A stretch of 64,000 bases of DNA from Armatimonadota bacterium. GTDB lineage: Bacteria; Armatimonadota; UBA10988. Of this stretch, positions 60,306 through 64,000 are shown piece after piece. Position 1 is the stretch's first letter; every line of letters starts with the position of its first letter. Location of the stretch: positions 1 to 64,000 of the forward strand of contig JACRKZ010000085.1 of the NCBI GenBank assembly GCA_016235455.1, in the 5' to 3' direction. The translations under genes were made by a program, and so were the position numbers. Below the pieces are notes generated by a model, which did no database searches, was not told where the DNA came from, and saw only the letters and a program-made list of their open reading frames with translations.

Positions 60306-61799
60306 TCAGCGCGGCGCGGACGTGGTGGTGGTGGTCGTTGTCGTCGCCGGCGGACCGGCGGGCGAGGTCACGTCGCTCGGTGCCGCCACCTCGATCTCGG
60401 CCACTTCGATGCCCCGGCCGAGAAGAAGCTTGTAGGTGCCGGGCGCCAGGCCGGCGCCGCGAGGCGCCTTGTCGTCCAGCGCGCCCTTGCTCGCGGGCGC
60501 CGCGCCGGTCTTGCCCGTCGTGCTCTCGAAGCGGTAGGACTGCCCTTGGGCCTCGCTCTTGAGCGTGAACTCGTAACCGCCGCCCACCTGCTTGGGCTTG
60601 TAGTTGCCGAGGCCGGTGAGCTTCACGGTGCTGCCCGCGGGCGGCGTCACGGTGAAGGTCTTGCCCTTGGCGCTCAGCACGAGCTTGATCTTGTCCGTGG
60701 GCGCCGCCGCCTTGGCCGGCGGCGTGGCGGGTGGCGATGGCATGGCTGCCGCCGTCGTGCCGACAGCCGCGGTGGGCAGCGGCGCGCCCGCGCCGACCGG
60801 CACGCCGGCCTCGGCGCCGGGCGCGGGCGCGGGCGGCGCACCGACCACCGTGCCGGGGGCCGGCGTGGCGGGCGCCACCGGCGTGAAGGTCTGCGGCGCC
60901 GCGCTGCCGGCGGCGACGGTGCCGCTACTTTGAGCCGACTTGCGCCCGAAGAAGACACCCAGCAGCAGCGCCAGCACGATCGCCACAACGGCGTACTGTA
61001 GCCACTGCCGGGGCGACAATTGGTCCAGGCGGCTCGGGTTGCCAAGCGGTGCGTAGTCGGGCTGAGGCTGATACGACATAGTCGCTTCTCCGGCGGCAGG
61101 CGGCGCGGCGGGCGCCGATGACGAGATGATGGGCAGCGGACCCACTTGCGCGATGGTAATCGATGTCGGCTCGACTTGGCCACGGTCTGCCGCGAGTCGA
61201 AGGACTCGTTCGCAGGCCACGATCAGATCGGTCTGACCGATCTGGCTGACCAGGTCGGCCGCGCTGACTACCTGACCCAGCCTGCGGCCGGTGAGGATGA
61301 TGCGGTCGCCTGGCCGAATGGTGCCGGTGCCGACACTCACCTCCGGCGTCTCGAGTTGGCCGAGCAGCGCGGTCGATTCGTTGGTCAGCGGGTGGATGTG
61401 GGCCACGCGTAAGTGGTAGGCGCCGCCGCCACCGATGTGGGCCAGCGCGAACCCGTCATCGCGGAAGCACAGGCAGGTGAGCGCACAGTACTGCCCCGCG
61501 TCGCGTAGCGCGGTGTTGATCGACAGCACGCACTGGTAGACATAGTCGGCGAGCCGCTCGCGGTCCGTCGCGGCCGGGGCGCTGGGCGCGGTCAGCATCC
61601 GTTCCAGGTGGTCGAGCACGAAGGCGGCCGTCTGCCCGGCGGCGGCCTGGCCACCGGCGTCGGCCAGGGCGACGATGCCGCGCAGGCCCAGCGGCGAGGC
61701 GTCGCCAGACGGCGCCTGCCAGATCAGCTGCCGTTCGCCGGCCGGTCCGCCGTACGCCAACTGGTGCCGGGCCACCGCGGTAATGTCGACGCGGTCCAT
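60306..61799 (-). CDS. Membrane-anchored degenerate PP2C-family protein
   Basis: A 497-residue protein with an N-terminal PP2C-like domain (about 1-230), a membrane helix at about 266-285 (QYAVVAIVLALLLGVFFG), a long Ala/Pro/Gly/Thr linker and a C-terminal beta domain (about 380-480), ending in Thr-rich ATTTTTTTTSAPR. The PP2C motifs are badly decayed: VADGMGG reads ALADAGGQ, GDSR reads GGGG at 123-126, the SDG block reads LTGRRLG, and the final DN reads TS in VEPTSITIAQ. Most metal-binding Asp residues are thus gone and it is probably a pseudophosphatase that still binds a partner. ATG 61799 follows GAGGAGGG. Divergent from the PFK gene. Confidence 0.68.
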   Translation of the reverse strand: MDRVDITAVARHQLAYGGPAGERQLIWQAPSGDASPLGLRGIVALADAGGQAAAGQTAAFVLDHLERMLTAPSAPAATDRERLADYVYQCVLSINTALRDAGQYCALTCLCFRDDGFALAHIGGGGAYHLRVAHIHPLTNESTALLGQLETPEVSVGTGTIRPGDRIILTGRRLGQVVSAADLVSQIGQTDLIVACERVLRLAADRGQVEPTSITIAQVGPLPIISSSAPAAPPAAGEATMSYQPQPDYAPLGNPSRLDQLSPRQWLQYAVVAIVLALLLGVFFGRKSAQSSGTVAAGSAAPQTFTPVAPATPAPGTVVGAPPAPAPGAEAGVPVGAGAPLPTAAVGTTAAAMPSPPATPPAKAAAPTDKIKLVLSAKGKTFTVTPPAGSTVKLTGLGNYKPKQVGGGYEFTLKSEAQGQSYRFESTTGKTGAAPASKGALDDKAPRGAGLAPGTYKLLLGRGIEVAEIEVAAPSDVTSPAGPPATTTTTTTTSAPR

Positions 61800-61874
61800 G
61801 CCGGACCCTCCTCGCCGGGACAGTTCGGCGCCGGGCCGCTCTCTCCTTCAAGGCCGCCGCGGTTGGCGCGCTGC

Positions 61875-61903
61875 TTGGCGCAAATCGCCTTCTCGGGTAC
61901 CAT
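61875..61903 (+). promoter_or_regulatory. Sigma70-like promoter of the PPi-PFK gene
   Basis: TTGGCG (61875-61880), a 17-bp spacer and TACCAT (61898-61903), followed by a leader of about 60 nt to the ATG at 61971. Confidence 0.5.
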
Positions 61904-61970
61904 ATTGGGCGACCAACACCCAGCTAGCCGGTCCGCGGACGCATCTTGCGGCTCGGCGGGAGAAGTGACG

Positions 61971-63626
61971 ATGAGTGCCAAGGTTTCCGCCCTGCAAGCC
62001 GCGCGGGCGTCGTACAGTCCGAAGCTGCCGCATGTGCTGCTGGCCGTGGACCAGACCATCGAGCTCGGCGCGCCGACCGCGCCGCCCACCCATGCCGAGG
62101 ACATCGCCAAGCGCTTCCCCGAGACCTTCGGTCAGCCCGTGGCCACCGTCCGCGCCGGCGATCTGGCCGGCAGGCAGGCGCGGCCGCTGAAGGTGGGCGT
62201 GGTCCTCTCCGGCGGCCAGGCGCCCGGTGGTCACAACGTCATCGCCGGCCTGTTCGACGCGCTCAAGGCGGTCCATCCCGACAGCCAGCTGTTCGGCTTC
62301 CTCAAGGGGCCCGGCGGCGTGATCAAGGGCAAGTACACCGAACTGACCGCCGAGTCCATCCTGCCCTTCCGCAACACCGGCGGCTTCTCGATGATCATGT
62401 CTGGTCGCGACAAGATTGAGAAGCCCGACGATCTCGAAGCCTGCCGGAAGAACTTCGAAGCGATGGGCCTCGACGGCCTGGCCGTGGTCGGCGGCGACGA
62501 CAGCAACACCAACGCTGCCGTGCTGGCCGAGTACCTCAAGGCCAAGGGCTGCAAGACGGTGGTGGTCGGCGTACCCAAGACCATCGACGGCGACATGAAG
62601 AACGAGCAGATCGAGACCTCGTTCGGCTTCGACACGGCCTGTAAAGTCTACAGTGAGCTGATCGGCAACATCGCCCGCGACGCCACCTCGGCGGTCAAGT
62701 ACTGGCACTTCATCCGCCTCATGGGCCGCGCCGCCAGCCACGTGACGCTGGAGTGCGCCCTGCAGACTCAACCCAACCTGGCGCTCATCTCCGAGCAGGT
62801 GGAGGCCGACGGCAAAACGCTCAGCGACGTGGTCGACATGATCGTCGAGGCCGTCGTGGCCCGCGCCAACGCCGGCCGGCACTACGGCATCCTGTTGCTG
62901 CCCGAGGGCATCATCGAGTTCATGCCCGACCTCAAGAAGCTCATTCGCGAACTGCAGGACATCCTCCACAGCAACGAGAAGTATGTCAACGGGCTGCCGA
63001 ACCACGGAGAACGGGTGCAGTATGTGATGGGCCAACTGCCCGCCGATAGCGCCAAGGTCTACGGCGGTCTGCCCGAGGGCGTGCAGGCGGTGCTGCTGAC
63101 CTGCGACAGCCACGGCAACATTCCGCTGTCCCAGGTGGAGACCGAGCGCCTGCTCATGGACCTGGCCGGCGACAAGATCCGCCTGTTGGAGGAGCAGCGC
63201 GGCGCCAAGTACAAGTTCGCGCCGCTCGGCCACTTCCTGGGCTACGAAGGCCGCTGCGCCGCGCCGACCAACTTCGACGCCGACTACTGCTACAGCCTGG
63301 GCTACACCGCCGCGCTGTTCGTGCGCGATGGCCTAACCGGCTACACCGTCCACGTCCGCAACCTGATGGCGCCGGCCGCCGAATGGCAGCCAGGTGGCAC
63401 GCCCGTGACCATGATGCTCAACATGGAGCAGCGCAAGGGCAAGCCGACCCCGGTCATCAAGAAGACGCTGGTCGACCTGGCCGGCAAGCCGCTGGCGCAG
63501 TACCTGGCCAACGCCGCCGAGTGGTCGATCAACGACTGCTTCGTACAGCCGGGCCCCATCCAGTACTTTGGGCCGAGCGAAGTCTGCGATCAGCCGACCG
63601 AGACGCTGCGGCTTGAGTCGACGTAG
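61971..63626 (+). CDS. pfp: Pyrophosphate-dependent 6-phosphofructokinase
   Basis: A 551-residue enzyme phosphorylating fructose-6-phosphate with PPi, reversible, in the glycolytic core. The long N-terminus and the length match the plant-type/PFP-beta group. LKVGVVLSGGQAPGGHNVIAG is the first phosphate loop. GGDDS is at 174-178: Asp177 in place of Gly marks PPi rather than ATP use. The catalytic block is PKTIDGD at 202-208, with D206 as base. FIRLMGRAASHVTLECAL and LGHFLGYEGRCAAPTNFD are conserved. ATG at 61971 has GGGAG 8 bp upstream. It is divergent from the degenerate PP2C gene and ends before an 11-bp hairpin. Confidence 0.93.
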   Translation: MSAKVSALQAARASYSPKLPHVLLAVDQTIELGAPTAPPTHAEDIAKRFPETFGQPVATVRAGDLAGRQARPLKVGVVLSGGQAPGGHNVIAGLFDALKAVHPDSQLFGFLKGPGGVIKGKYTELTAESILPFRNTGGFSMIMSGRDKIEKPDDLEACRKNFEAMGLDGLAVVGGDDSNTNAAVLAEYLKAKGCKTVVVGVPKTIDGDMKNEQIETSFGFDTACKVYSELIGNIARDATSAVKYWHFIRLMGRAASHVTLECALQTQPNLALISEQVEADGKTLSDVVDMIVEAVVARANAGRHYGILLLPEGIIEFMPDLKKLIRELQDILHSNEKYVNGLPNHGERVQYVMGQLPADSAKVYGGLPEGVQAVLLTCDSHGNIPLSQVETERLLMDLAGDKIRLLEEQRGAKYKFAPLGHFLGYEGRCAAPTNFDADYCYSLGYTAALFVRDGLTGYTVHVRNLMAPAAEWQPGGTPVTMMLNMEQRKGKPTPVIKKTLVDLAGKPLAQYLANAAEWSINDCFVQPGPIQYFGPSEVCDQPTETLRLEST

Positions 63627-63642
63627 GCTCTGTACCTCTGAG

Positions 63643-63673
63643 TGGGCGCCGCTGGCCGACGGCGGCGCCCACG
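63643..63673 (+). terminator. Hairpin after the PFK gene
   Basis: GTGGGCGCCGC (63643-63653) and GCGGCGCCCAC (63663-63673), a perfect 11-bp stem with a 9-nt loop, 16 bp after the stop. No long T-tract. Confidence 0.5.
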
Positions 63674-63732
63674 TCGGTTCTCAGTGAAGGACTCCGGCCG
63701 CACGCACCGCATACCCAACCTCGGAGCTGACC

Positions 63733-64000
63733 ATGGCACGATGGTGGGTCTTGTTTGCGGCATCGCTGGGCGCCGCGTCGGCGGCTGAATTGCGCCTCGT
63801 TGGTGAGGCCCAGCCGGGCCGCGTCGTGGTGGTGCGGCTGCAAGCACCGCCCACCGCACCAGGCGCCCCACCACTGGCGGCGTTCCTGGCGCGCGGGACC
63901 GAATTAGTGGCGCTGCCCAGCCAGTGGGACGGCCGAATGGCCGAGGAGCCGCTGGCCTTCTGGCTGCCGGCCGATGCCACACTGGACCAGGTGCGGCTCC
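63733..64000 (+). CDS. Exported protein, 3' end off window
   Basis: An open frame from ATG 63733 to the window edge (89 codons, no stop). GGAG lies 7 bp upstream of the ATG. The N-terminus MARWWVLFAASLGAASAAEL is a signal peptide. The mature start reads LVGEAQPGRVVVVRLQAPPT and later LAAFLARGTELVALPSQWDG, giving an Ala/Pro-rich beta-like segment. No family can be named from this fragment. It follows the PFK hairpin and is therefore probably its own transcription unit. Confidence 0.72.
   Translation, partial: MARWWVLFAASLGAASAAELRLVGEAQPGRVVVVRLQAPPTAPGAPPLAAFLARGTELVALPSQWDGRMAEEPLAFWLPADATLDQVRL

Noticed and set aside
1..64000. CRISPR array, tRNA, rRNA or riboswitch
   Set aside because: No regular spacer repeats and no tRNA- or rRNA-like sequence were seen by eye. 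The palindromes found are dispersed and lack regular spacing. No riboswitch consensus was recognised upstream of the genes.

Overview
This window comes from a GC-rich chromosome. Most likely it is a polysaccharide-degrading bacterium of the Armatimonadota, Lentisphaerota or Planctomycetota kind. The best lineage hint is the pseudopilin at 58433-59224: its N-terminal block ([20 protein letters not shown], then [16 protein letters not shown] and [10 protein letters not shown]) is the type met in Armatimonadota and a few neighbouring phyla. A DUF1080 protein, a CxPxR sulfatase, large beta-propeller cytochromes and many secreted glycoside hydrolases fit such a lifestyle. I call the phylum only tentatively. 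No rRNA, tRNA, CRISPR array, prophage or plasmid gene was seen.

Layout. 0-2.5 kb: a GHMP sugar kinase cut by the window edge and a His-rich lipoprotein, then a 0.36 kb island of palindromes. 2.8-8.2 kb (minus): a three-gene set of a YncE-like propeller with a haem motif (broken at its 3' end), a discoidin/propeller/dihaem protein and a DUF1080 protein. 8.3-30.1 kb: a saccharolytic region with a sulfatase, GH29-, GH97-, GH71/99-, GH16- and clan GH-A-type enzymes, a beta-helix protein, a lyase-fold protein, gldA with a VOC protein, a nagB-like deaminase with a GH4 enzyme, and an IS200-like REP transposase (RAYT). 30.1-38.8 kb (minus): a 1449-residue PQQ-propeller/LamG protein, a redoxin and a heterodimeric ABC exporter. 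38.9-43.4 kb: an LD-carboxypeptidase, a Gfo/Idh/MocA oxidoreductase, a small lipoprotein, a sugar isomerase and a GH43-like enzyme. 43.5-49.7 kb: an AddB/AddA-like recombination nuclease pair and a small ORF. 49.8-58.3 kb: GH130, hemerythrin, an SGNH hydrolase, a ferredoxin-type aldo/keto reductase, a GH5-like enzyme and a UroD-like protein. 58.4-64 kb: pseudopilin, RmlD-like reductase, a degenerate PP2C membrane protein, PPi-dependent phosphofructokinase and the start of another exported protein.

How the genes fit together. Most enzymes carry signal peptides and probably attack complex, possibly sulfated and fucosylated glycans outside the cytoplasm. Cytoplasmic GH4, NagB, GH130, the sugar kinase, Gfo/Idh and isomerase proteins, and PPi-PFK could feed the products into glycolysis. 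No SusC/SusD pair is present, so this is not a Bacteroidetes-type PUL.

The most unusual layer is a dense set of palindromic repeats of several families. One sits in frame inside an ABC exporter gene. One covers the stop codon of the RAYT gene. One is a 118-bp three-stem element between divergent genes. Three related hairpins sit exactly in convergent gene junctions. Sigma70-like promoters could be read upstream of the pseudopilin, hemerythrin, aldo/keto reductase and PFK genes.
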